From a bacterium (GTDB lineage: Bacteria; Hydrogenedentota; Hydrogenedentia; Hydrogenedentiales; SLHB01): DNA of 9,795 nt. Location: the NCBI GenBank assembly GCA_024231375.1, contig JAAEQP010001685.1:1-9795 (forward strand), given 5' to 3'. Positions 1 through 5,694 of this stretch are shown here, one piece after another. The notes beneath the pieces are model-generated. The model searched no databases and had not been told where the DNA came from. It saw nothing but the letters and a program-made list of their open reading frames with translations. Each line of letters begins with the position of its first letter. Position 1 is the first letter of the stretch. The position numbers and the translations under genes were made by a program.

Positions 1-22
1 TGAAGGAGTAGGGGGGCGAGGC

Positions 23-50
23 TATCAGCCGTCGGCGGTCAGCGGTCAGC
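23..50. repeat. Short tandem heptamer repeat
   Basis: Four head-to-tail 7-mers are visible: TATCAGC, CGTCGGC, GGTCAGC, GGTCAGC. The last two are identical. The TGA stop of the minus-strand macro-domain gene (46-48) lies inside the last unit, so the repeat begins at the gene's end and runs downstream of it. Bases 1-22 hold no gene that I can support. Confidence 0.5.
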
Positions 51-516
51 CGCTCTTGCTGTATCGCACAATGACGACTTCGGCGGAATTCTCGACCTCG
101 GCGAATGCCTCCCGCATGGCTTCAAGAGCAGATACCTCGTCGAATCCACCGGAACCGGCGCCCACAATCGGGAACGCAACGCTACTGAACCCGCGTTCGC
201 CAACAAGTGCCATGGCGTTTCGAACTGAGTCTTGAATGGAACGCTGAGACGCACGCCAGAGCATGTTGATGCCGGCGACGTGGATGATGCCCTTGAATGG
301 TAGCCTGCCGGCGCCAGTGAGAACCGCGCCGCCTAGTGGTATCGGACCGTTCCGCCCGACCTCACGAAAGGGGGCGTATCCGCCACGCCGCTTGATGGCC
401 CCGGACACCCCTTGCGGTAGCAGCAACCACCACGGGATGATGTTCCGATTCCATGCGTTGACGATGACGTCCACCTGCTGATCAAGCAGGTCGCCATCTA
501 CGATACGAACTTCCAT
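46..516 (-). CDS. Divergent macro-domain (ADP-ribose-binding-like) protein
   Basis: This 156-aa protein consists almost entirely of one macro domain, the fold that binds ADP-ribose or related nucleotides and in some members removes ADP-ribose or O-acetyl groups. It opens with a strand and acidic residue (MEVRIVDGDLLD), then DVIVNAWN at residues 16-23, which matches the usual D-x-IVNAAN. The glycine-rich phosphate loop PIVGAGSGGF is at about 116-125. It is unusual after VNAWN: the normal GGGGVDGAI stretch is replaced by a hydrophobic, tryptophan-rich segment ending in GVSGAIKRRGG (about 24-46), so hydrolase activity cannot be assumed. I chose the ATG at 516 because the macro fold starts there and GGAG lies about 14 bases upstream; an in-frame ATG at 561 would add 15 unlikely residues. 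Its start overlaps the end of the upstream gene by 19 bp, suggesting coupled translation. There is no signal peptide, so it is cytoplasmic. Fold assignment is firm; function is not. Confidence 0.85.
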   Translation of the reverse strand: MEVRIVDGDLLDQQVDVIVNAWNRNIIPWWLLLPQGVSGAIKRRGGYAPFREVGRNGPIPLGGAVLTGAGRLPFKGIIHVAGINMLWRASQRSIQDSVRNAMALVGERGFSSVAFPIVGAGSGGFDEVSALEAMREAFAEVENSAEVVIVRYSKSG

Positions 517-773
517 GTCAGAAACCCTACTCCGGCCAGTATCGTCAACCAGGCACAGCATCCAATCAGACTGGCTGTGTGAAAGAGCAAGAGGTACCGG
601 TAGTGCCGGTCACACCATGACCCCGTGTAGGGCACTGCGCCTGGGAAATGGCGGGTATGACCGGGTTCCCCGCAGACATTGCAGAAGCCACAATACCCCC
701 GAGGCACGCCCTGCTGCTCCAACACCTCAGGCTTCTTTTCCCACAAATCACAGTAGCAGTGCCTCTTCTTCAT
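498..773 (-). CDS. Small Cys/His-rich protein with one C-terminal membrane segment (unknown function)
   Basis: I do not recognise a named family. The 91-aa form starting at ATG 773 has a CxC pair (C6, C8), then C28, C31, C34, H39 and H42 in the run CGFCNVCGEPGHTRH, then WCDRH (C54, H57). C31-x2-C34-x4-H39 resembles a zinc knuckle without its last cysteine, so metal binding is a reasonable inference. Residues 61-87 are hydrophobic and probably form one membrane helix, leaving the Cys/His part on one face of the membrane. Start choice is uncertain: in-frame ATGs at 794 and 824 add 7 or 17 residues of low-complexity sequence, and none of the three has a clear ribosome site. The Cys-rich core begins just after the ATG at 773. 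The 3' end overlaps the macro-domain gene by 19 bp in another frame, consistent with a two-gene transcript. The patterned Cys/His spacing argues that this is a real gene. Confidence 0.65.
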   Translation of the reverse strand: MKKRHCYCDLWEKKPEVLEQQGVPRGYCGFCNVCGEPGHTRHFPGAVPYTGSWCDRHYRYLLLFHTASLIGCCAWLTILAGVGFLTWKFVS

Positions 774-943
774 GCCTTCGTCGTGGTCTTCCATCGGTGC
801 GGGTCCCGCAGGGCGCGTGTTCATCTATCAAGGAGACAGGCCACGCAACCTCGTTCGTGCAACAGGCGTCCATGCCTTGAGGCTTCGACTTGCCCACAGT
901 AGAGCATAACGGAATCGCGCGTGTGGGAGATGACGCCGAAGAC

Positions 944-1348
944 TCAGCGTTGAAGCAGGGCGCGAAACCCAGCTTGCTCGAAGTGGTGGTCCGCGGTCAG
1001 CACCTCGGTAAGGTTTCGTTTCCGCATGACAGCCATGGAGATGCAGTCAGTGAGCGACCATGCTTTGTCTGGGCGATCTGCGTAGAGCGCTAGACCGCTG
1101 CTGATGGATTCCGAGGAAGCCGGGACGATACAAGTCCCAGGGTCCTCCCGAAGCATCTTGTGGAAACGAAGGAACAGAGCTCTGTCTCGGGGGGCGCGAA
1201 GGTGGTTCGCGAGCTCTACCAACACAAACTCGGTGGTAATCATGGCGCCTGAGAATCCCGCGGCGAATTCCGTTGCCGTTTCATGTCACCGGTCCTTCGG
1301 GTTGCTGAAGGCGATGTAGAAGGAGGTGTCGACGAATACCGAGGTCAT
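944..1348 (-). pseudogene. PIN-domain toxin (VapC-like), interrupted by an in-frame TGA
   Basis: Read from the ATG at 1348, this frame encodes a 134-codon PIN protein, a normal length for VapC toxins (Mg2+-dependent RNases of type II toxin-antitoxin pairs). It is broken by TGA at 1286-1288 (codon 21). Before the stop: MTSVFVDTSFYIAFSNPKDR, the usual PIN N-terminus with the first catalytic Asp (D7). After it, in the same frame: HETATEF, then E45 in VLVELANHL, D101 in SLTDCISMAV and D120 in TADHHF. All four acidic positions of the family are therefore present and only the stop breaks the gene. The ATG overlaps the antitoxin stop as ATGA, the classic coupled arrangement. Restart at the ATG at 1243 would give 99 aa lacking D7, probably inactive. 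It could be a recent nonsense mutation or a sequence error; recoding is unlikely because neighbouring genes end in TGA. Confidence 0.85.
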
Positions 1349-1575
1349 TCTTCGCGTACGCCGTACAGGTAGTGGTCGTGATTCTCGGCTGCGTCCGCCG
1401 GGAGGCTCTGTGCCTTCCCCATGACTTCCGCGAAGCGCTCTCCGAAGGTCAGACCCGAACTGCCGGCAGATTCTGGTTCCGTGGCGATTTCAAATCTGAC
1501 AGAGGCGCCTTCGGGCAGTTCAACCGGGTCGTCTGCCAGAATCACGCCGTTTTTCACATGTCCCTTGTAGACCAT
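1345..1575 (-). CDS. Antitoxin of a VapBC-like type II toxin-antitoxin pair
   Basis: This 76-aa protein has an N-terminal beta-rich stretch, VYKGHVKNGVILADDPVELPEGASVRFEI (residues 2-30, given here as the run around KNGVIL and LPEGASV), like the small antitoxins of the AF2212/DUF104-type group that precede PIN toxins. It ends with PADAAENHDHYLYG (59-72), an NHDHYLYG tail I recall from PIN-linked antitoxins, which probably contacts the toxin. In such pairs the antitoxin blocks the RNase and represses its own promoter; that role is inferred here. The start is taken as ATG 1575, with GAGGAG nine bases upstream. A GTG at 1599 would add eight residues but would place the start at the expected transcription start. 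The stop overlaps the PIN start as ATGA. Since the toxin frame is interrupted, this antitoxin may be an orphan. Confidence 0.8.
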   Translation of the reverse strand: MVYKGHVKNGVILADDPVELPEGASVRFEIATEPESAGSSGLTFGERFAEVMGKAQSLPADAAENHDHYLYGVREE

Positions 1576-1603
1576 CTTGAGTTGCTCCTCACTCAACACT
1601 CGT

Positions 1604-1632
1604 ATTGTATCACGGACCTCCGACCCGCGGAA
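1604..1632 (-). promoter_or_regulatory. Candidate promoter of the antitoxin-toxin pair
   Basis: On the minus strand an extended -10 (TGATACAAT, at 1612-1604, hexamer TACAAT) lies about 30 bases ahead of the antitoxin ATG. The -35 at the 17-bp spacing (TTCCGC, 1632-1627) is poor, as is common when the extended TG is present. The expected transcript start near 1597 leaves a short leader holding GAGGAG, which supports the ATG at 1575 as the true start. Confidence 0.5.
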
Positions 1633-1687
1633 AGCGAAGGGGAGCCACAGTGATCGCGCCTGATCGGAGGAGAAGCGTTCTTGCGTC

Positions 1688-1881
1688 GTCCCGTCAGGGA
1701 CGGCCGAGCTTAGCCCCGTGTTTCAACACGGGGTCGACATGTCCCTTCAAGGACGAGTCCCGTAGGGACGCTCGAATCGAAACGGAGCCCAGAAACAAGG
1801 CCCTCGCTCTTGAGCGTAGGTTGCAGCCGATGAGCCGACACGTCAGCGTGATGGCACGGGTTCGGCCGTCCCTGACGGGAC
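1688..1881. repeat. 194-bp repeat element with 20-bp perfect inverted ends (REP/MITE-like)
   Basis: The left end GTCCCGTCAGGGACGGCCGA (1688-1707) is the exact reverse complement of 1862-1881. Each end itself folds as GTCCC-GTCA-GGGAC or its complement. Inside are further hairpins: CCCCGTGT-TTCA-ACACGGGG (8-bp stem, from 1714) and GTCCC-GTA-GGGAC (1757-1769), the latter echoing the end motif. No open frame in it looks protein-coding. It lies between the toxin-antitoxin promoter and the end of the esterase gene. The architecture fits a non-autonomous palindromic element such as those moved by IS200/IS605-type or RAYT transposases; no such transposase gene is in the window, so this origin is inferred. 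Confidence 0.7.
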
Positions 1882-1950
1882 TGGCAAGCCCCGGACGCGT
1901 CCCCCACTTGTCGCGGCTGTCATGCTGACCGTTTCGGTGGGGTTGCCTGG

Positions 1951-1981
1951 AAGGGGAGCCTACATGGAGCGGGCTCCCCTT
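1951..1981 (-). terminator. Hairpin downstream of the esterase gene, possible terminator
   Basis: AAGGGGAGCC (1951-1960) and GGCTCCCCTT (1972-1981) form a perfect 10-bp stem with an 11-base loop. It starts 23 bases past the TAG of the minus-strand esterase gene. No long U tract follows on either strand, so it may end transcription weakly or protect the 3' end. Bases 1882-1950 show nothing else clear. Confidence 0.5.
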
Positions 1982-2004
1982 CGCTCGTCTTCGCATTTAC
2001 AGTT

Positions 2005-4242
2005 CTATTCCGCCGCTACCTTTACCACGACGAGGAACTTCCCGCTCTTGCACTGTTCGGCGCTCTTGCTGAAGGTCCAATCGGGATTGGCGCCGGTGCA
2101 ATTGCCGATGCCTACGTCGGTGCTACGTCCGCCGCGGTGGTTGTTGAACGCCAGGAGCGTGGTCCGCGACGCGGGGTCGTGGATCTGAAGACATCCGTAT
2201 CCCGGGTTCTGGGGCGCGGACATGGTATCGTCGAAGTCATATTTGTCGGCGCTGGCGCCTTCGAGGCCGCGGGCGGCGTCGGATCCGTAGTTGCAGGCCC
2301 ACATCTCGATGGTTCCGTTGAGTTGACCGGCGGGGAGGCCCTCCACGTTGGTCTTGACGAACAGGTTGCCGAGATCCTGTTGGAACTGGGCACCGGCAAC
2401 GGGAATCGGCACACCGATGAAGTTGACGTCTTGGGTGAACGCGTCCATCTCGGCGTAGACCCACTGGATGTCGTTGTCGGCCTTCACGATCTGGAGGTAG
2501 TATCCGATTCGTTCGATGCGCTTGCCTTTGAGCTTGGCCCGGTTGTTAACGTCGTACGCGGCCCTGGTACCCCGCATGGTGACGTTGGTGGGGTCGAGCG
2601 CGTAGAGGAGTTCGAGGGATTCGGCTTCGGGAACCTGTGTCCGTAGCGCACCGTCCACCGGGATGCTACCGGCACGGAACGCGTCGGCAGGCAGCCCCGC
2701 CTCGTTCATCAGGTTGGGTTCGGCGCACTGGTCCCACGCGAAGCGGACCGCCACTGGCGTGTCGACGCCGTCGGCGGTCAGGAGAACGGTTGCGTCGTCG
2801 ATGACTGCGTTGGCGGCGCGGTATACGCCGTCGGGGCCGGCAATGGTGAACCTCGAGGGCGCGGCGCCGTCGCGGGTCGTGAGCCCCTTGGCATGCTTGA
2901 AGTGCACGCGTAGCGTATTGCCCTTGACCTTGAACTTGTCGAAGAGCGGGCTGTCGCACACGACCTTTCTCTGTCCGTAGGTCTTCTTGAGCGCTAGGAG
3001 AGCGAGCCGTTTTCCGACGTCGTCTTTGTTGGTGGGGTGAATATCGTCCAGGTCGCCGATGTCGTTGATGACGGCCATGCCGGTGCCCTTCAGTTCGAGC
3101 GTAGCGGTCTGTGCCTCCCAGATCTCCGGAAGCGCGAGAGGGTCGCCACCGTACCGGAAGGGCGCGAGCTGCACGAAGTAGCATGCGAGGTCCTTGTCGT
3201 TCCAAACACTACGCCAGCCTTTGATGAGCGCTTCCATTTTGTCGCGGTAGGCCATGCCTTCGCCACGGTTCGATTCGCCCTGGTACCAGATGAATCCGCG
3301 GTTGGCGTAGGGCACGAGAGGCGCGACCATGGCGTTGTAGAGGGCCGTGGGGGACCCGTGGTTCTTGATGGCCGACGACGAGGCCACAGCGGGCAGGGCC
3401 GGCGGGAACGCGCCTGTCTCAAAGGCCTTCTTCGCCTCGGGGAGCCATGCCTCTACCTTGGCGATGCCATCGGAAAGCATGGCGTTGAACTCGGGGCTAC
3501 CGGGTGTGTTGAGGCGGATCATGTCCGAGATGCTCTTCAGAGCGGGGACTTCGTCGAATCCCGTCGGCGGGGTCCACGGTTCGATGCGGGTACCGCCCCA
3601 ACTGGTGTTGATGACGCCGACGGGCACGCCGAGGGCCTCCTGAAGATACTTGGCGTAGTAGTAGCTGACGGCGGAGAATCCCTCGCCGTTGTAGCAATCG
3701 GTCAGTGCGTCGCTTGTGCATGCGGCCCACGGCGTGATGCCGTTCAGGTCGTCGATGGGCAACGGGCTGCTGCGGCGGAAGACCATGGCAAATCGGATGG
3801 AATCGTTGTCCGCGTTGGCAACGACCTCTTCCCAGTTGTCGGTGCGTTTGATGCTCCACTGCATGTTGGACTGGCCCGACGCGAGCCACACTTCGCCGAT
3901 GAGGATGTCGGTGAGCACGATCTGCTGTGTGCCCGAGGATACGGTCAATTCGTAAGGGCCGCCTGCCTTCATGGAGGAGAGATCCACGCGCCAGCGGCCG
4001 TCGCCGTCGACCGTGGCGGATTTTGCCTTGCCGTCGATGGCGACGGACACGGTTGCGCCGGGTTCGCCCCAACCCCAGACCGGTACGGGGGCTTTCTGCT
4101 GCAACACAGCGTGGTCGCTGAAGATGGCGGGCAGTTTGAGGTCGGCCGCGTGGGCTTGCCCGGAGAGCGTAGCCGCCAGGATGACGACCGCCGTTAGTGA
4201 GAAAGCCAGACTGGTACGAATGGTTGTCCTGGACACGCTCAT
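2005..4242 (-). CDS. Secreted sialate O-acetylesterase-like SGNH hydrolase with C-terminal extension
   Basis: This 745-aa exported esterase removes O-acetyl (or similar) groups from sugars; sialic acid is the family's named substrate but the true one may be another glycan. A signal peptide covers about 1-32 (positive start, hydrophobic core, AHA before ADLKLP). A beta-sandwich stretch with WGWGEPG follows (35-115). The SGNH catalytic parts come next: GQSNMQW with nucleophile S125, WGGTRIEPW (215-223), WYQGESN (319-325), and DDIHPTNK with the Asp/His pair near 400-402. A second beta region reaches about 540. Residues from about 545 to 745 form an extra domain with conserved Asn, Trp and Gly (YDVNNRAK, GIGNC, DWTFS), which explains the length over the usual 480-650 aa. 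GAGGAGA sits six bases before the ATG, fixing the start. It has a promoter candidate of its own and stands apart from the upstream propeller gene. Family confidence is high; substrate is open. Confidence 0.93.
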   Translation of the reverse strand: MSVSRTTIRTSLAFSLTAVVILAATLSGQAHAADLKLPAIFSDHAVLQQKAPVPVWGWGEPGATVSVAIDGKAKSATVDGDGRWRVDLSSMKAGGPYELTVSSGTQQIVLTDILIGEVWLASGQSNMQWSIKRTDNWEEVVANADNDSIRFAMVFRRSSPLPIDDLNGITPWAACTSDALTDCYNGEGFSAVSYYYAKYLQEALGVPVGVINTSWGGTRIEPWTPPTGFDEVPALKSISDMIRLNTPGSPEFNAMLSDGIAKVEAWLPEAKKAFETGAFPPALPAVASSSAIKNHGSPTALYNAMVAPLVPYANRGFIWYQGESNRGEGMAYRDKMEALIKGWRSVWNDKDLACYFVQLAPFRYGGDPLALPEIWEAQTATLELKGTGMAVINDIGDLDDIHPTNKDDVGKRLALLALKKTYGQRKVVCDSPLFDKFKVKGNTLRVHFKHAKGLTTRDGAAPSRFTIAGPDGVYRAANAVIDDATVLLTADGVDTPVAVRFAWDQCAEPNLMNEAGLPADAFRAGSIPVDGALRTQVPEAESLELLYALDPTNVTMRGTRAAYDVNNRAKLKGKRIERIGYYLQIVKADNDIQWVYAEMDAFTQDVNFIGVPIPVAGAQFQQDLGNLFVKTNVEGLPAGQLNGTIEMWACNYGSDAARGLEGASADKYDFDDTMSAPQNPGYGCLQIHDPASRTTLLAFNNHRGGRSTDVGIGNCTGANPDWTFSKSAEQCKSGKFLVVVKVAAE

Positions 4243-4296
4243 CGAAAGTCTCCTCGCATGGTTCGCCGCTTGGCGGCCTGGTAGGGATCGTGGGCT

Positions 4297-4325
4297 AGAC
4301 TACATCACGGGTCGCCGGCGGTCAA
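4297..4325 (-). promoter_or_regulatory. Candidate promoter of the esterase gene
   Basis: On the minus strand TTGACC (4325-4320) is followed after exactly 17 bases by TAGTCT (4302-4297). The -35 is close to consensus; the -10 keeps only the TA and final T. Transcription would begin near 4290 and leave a leader of about 48 bases ending in the strong ribosome site of the esterase. It lies between the hairpin cluster and the gene, suggesting independent expression. Confidence 0.4.
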
Positions 4326-4349
4326 ACGGCCTGGCGGGGATGGGGAGTC

Positions 4350-4462
4350 GAACCCCTCCGGGTTCCGGGAAAGGGAGGAACGGATACCCCAGGGTAGGCG
4401 CGTGTCCGAGGACGGACACCTGCGCCAACCCTGGGCTCTGTTGATCGAACCCTTCCGGGTTC
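4350..4462. repeat. Three-hairpin palindromic element (REP-like)
   Basis: Two nearly identical small hairpins, GAACCC-CTCC-GGGTTC (4350-4365) and GAACCC-TTCC-GGGTTC (4447-4462), flank a long one at 4388-4435. The long hairpin pairs CCCAGGGT with ACCCTGGG, then GGCGC with GCGCC, then GTGTCCG with CGGACAC, around the loop AGGA, with one mismatch and a two-base bulge. Symmetry and paired changes point to a structured dispersed repeat rather than a coding region. The rest of the 445-bp gap (4463-4602 and 4652-4687) shows no gene I can support. Confidence 0.65.
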
Positions 4463-4602
4463 TTTGAAGAGGGACTTCGATTCGTGCGGCTCTGCGCGGA
4501 TCGGGAAGGAAGAATCCAACACTGAGCGGAGGAGGCATGACGAGACCGCGCCCCGGCGGGTTGGAGTGAAGGAGTGACCTATGTGCTCTCAGGATGACGG
4601 TG

Positions 4603-4651
4603 GGATGGTGCGTGCTCGGGCGGCCTGCGGCCTTCCTCGACGCACCCTACG
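4603..4651. repeat. Palindromic repeat, copy A
   Basis: The outer arms GGATGGTGCGTGCTCG and CTCGACGCACCCTACG are near inverted copies (GGTGCGT against ACGCACC). The same two 16-base arms recur exactly at 6730-6779. The centres differ in sequence but both hold an inner GGCC...GGCC palindrome. This is a dispersed REP-type repeat lying just past the stop of the propeller gene. Confidence 0.75.
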
Positions 4652-4687
4652 AAGAGTCGGACTTGTCCGAGATCGATCCCTGGGGCA

Positions 4688-5674
4688 TCATTCGGGAGGA
4701 GGCGCGGTCCGGCACTCGAACCGGCGGAGGTAGGGCGGTTTGGCGTGAACCATGGAGATGCCGCCCGGGATGTGCCAAGCGTAGGTCGGGTTGTCTGACA
4801 GATCTTCGCGGAAGGCGCCGGGAGCCGCGGGCATGTCTTTCAAATCCCGGGCGATTACTCGAAACTGAATCCCATCCTCAGCGTATTGAAGCGTGCAGCC
4901 GTTGGGGCCTGTGTTGGATACGAGGGACATGACGCCCGCCCCGTAGGGCCATACCAGGACTTCGTGGCCGCTGTCTTGGATGAAGCGTCCGTCGTTCTGT
5001 TTCACGAAGCGTCCCAGCGGGTCCGTGGCCACAGCAACACCCATCTTGGTTTGGCGGGGCGTGTGTTCCCACTGTCGGCCTTTGTAGTAGAGCCAGTAGG
5101 CGCCGTCGCGGACGATGAGGCAGGCGTCGTCTACGCGGTAGCTGTCAAACCGGGCGTGGTCGGGATTTGGGCGTAGCATCACGTTGTCCGGCGGCTTGGT
5201 CCAGGGTCCATCGGGCGAGTCGGCCACGGCGACGCCGATGGCGGTCTTGCCGATCTCGGCGTATCCCGTATTGACGAACCCTTTGGCGACGGCGGTGTAG
5301 TAGAGGTAGTACCGGCCGCCGGCAGGCAGGATGTTGGGCGTGAAGACACCGAATGAGTCGAATCCCTCGTCGCTGAGCCCCACGGCCATGCCGCGTTCGG
5401 TCCAGGTGTGCCCTTGGTCGTCCGACGTGGCATACCAGACGGTGCCGTTGTAGCCGGATGGGAACAGCGGGTCCGCCTGGACGACCTTGGTGTACCAGAC
5501 GTAGGACGTGCCGTCGACGCGGATGACATCGCTAGGGTCCCTGCGGCACACGCCCTTCTCGGGTCCGAGGCCGTGCGCTTCCGAGTAGGTGAAGGTCATG
5601 GCGCCGGGCAGTTCATCGGCGCTGGCCCCATAGGAGAGCCACGCGGTCACCAAGGGTGCAAGTGTGCATAGCAT
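4688..5674 (-). CDS. Secreted five-bladed propeller glycoside hydrolase, GH117/GH43-like
   Basis: This 328-aa protein resembles GH117 enzymes, which cleave alpha-1,3-linked 3,6-anhydro-L-galactose from agar oligosaccharides, and the related GH43 propellers. Landmarks: RRDPSDVIRVDGTSYVWYTK (44-63) with a candidate catalytic base D46; FDSFGVFTPNIL (105-116); VDDACLIVRDGAYWLYYKG (181-199); and SGHEVLVWPYG (235-245) with a candidate acid H237. Repeated YxxYYT and GVAVADS strands fit propeller blades. An exported N-terminus is likely: hydrophobic residues 3-18 ending in ASA. ATG 5674 has GAGGAG eight bases upstream. A GTG at 5695, overlapping the rmlA TAG stop, would add MRRGAQA and give the signal peptide its missing positive charge, but lacks a ribosome site; both starts are possible. 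It follows rmlA by 20 bp and is probably cotranscribed with it. Family placement is from remembered motifs; the substrate is not settled. Confidence 0.8.
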   Translation of the reverse strand: MLCTLAPLVTAWLSYGASADELPGAMTFTYSEAHGLGPEKGVCRRDPSDVIRVDGTSYVWYTKVVQADPLFPSGYNGTVWYATSDDQGHTWTERGMAVGLSDEGFDSFGVFTPNILPAGGRYYLYYTAVAKGFVNTGYAEIGKTAIGVAVADSPDGPWTKPPDNVMLRPNPDHARFDSYRVDDACLIVRDGAYWLYYKGRQWEHTPRQTKMGVAVATDPLGRFVKQNDGRFIQDSGHEVLVWPYGAGVMSLVSNTGPNGCTLQYAEDGIQFRVIARDLKDMPAAPGAFREDLSDNPTYAWHIPGGISMVHAKPPYLRRFECRTAPPPE

Positions 5675-5694
5675 GGCCTGTGCTCCTCGTCTCA

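Noticed and set aside
1286..1288. TGA as a recoded sense codon
   Set aside because: The adjacent antitoxin and the macro-domain gene both end in TGA, and no recoding structure is evident, so a nonsense mutation or error is simpler.
46..1348. DarT-DarG-like toxin-antitoxin (macro domain as antitoxin)
   Set aside because: No DarT-like ADP-ribosyltransferase lies next to the macro gene; the PIN toxin already has its own antitoxin.
1605..1996. Open frames of about 100 aa on both strands
   Set aside because: They are translations of the 194-bp repeat element and its flanks, with no ribosome site or domain.
3037..4197. 386-aa open frame on the plus strand
   Set aside because: It lies wholly antisense to the esterase gene, which has a signal peptide, catalytic motifs and ribosome site; long antisense frames are expected in GC-rich coding DNA.
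4333..4365. Possible minus-strand tRNA 3' end (GGTTCGA-like T loop with a terminal CCA)
   Set aside because: The distance from T loop to CCA is about two bases short, one T-stem pair fails, and no anticodon or D arm follows. The GAACCC-N4-GGGTTC palindrome explains the similarity.
4594..4932. 112-aa open frame on the plus strand starting in copy A of the repeat
   Set aside because: The N-terminus is translated repeat and the rest is antisense to the propeller gene. A similar peptide at 6679-6906 arises from copy B for the same reason.
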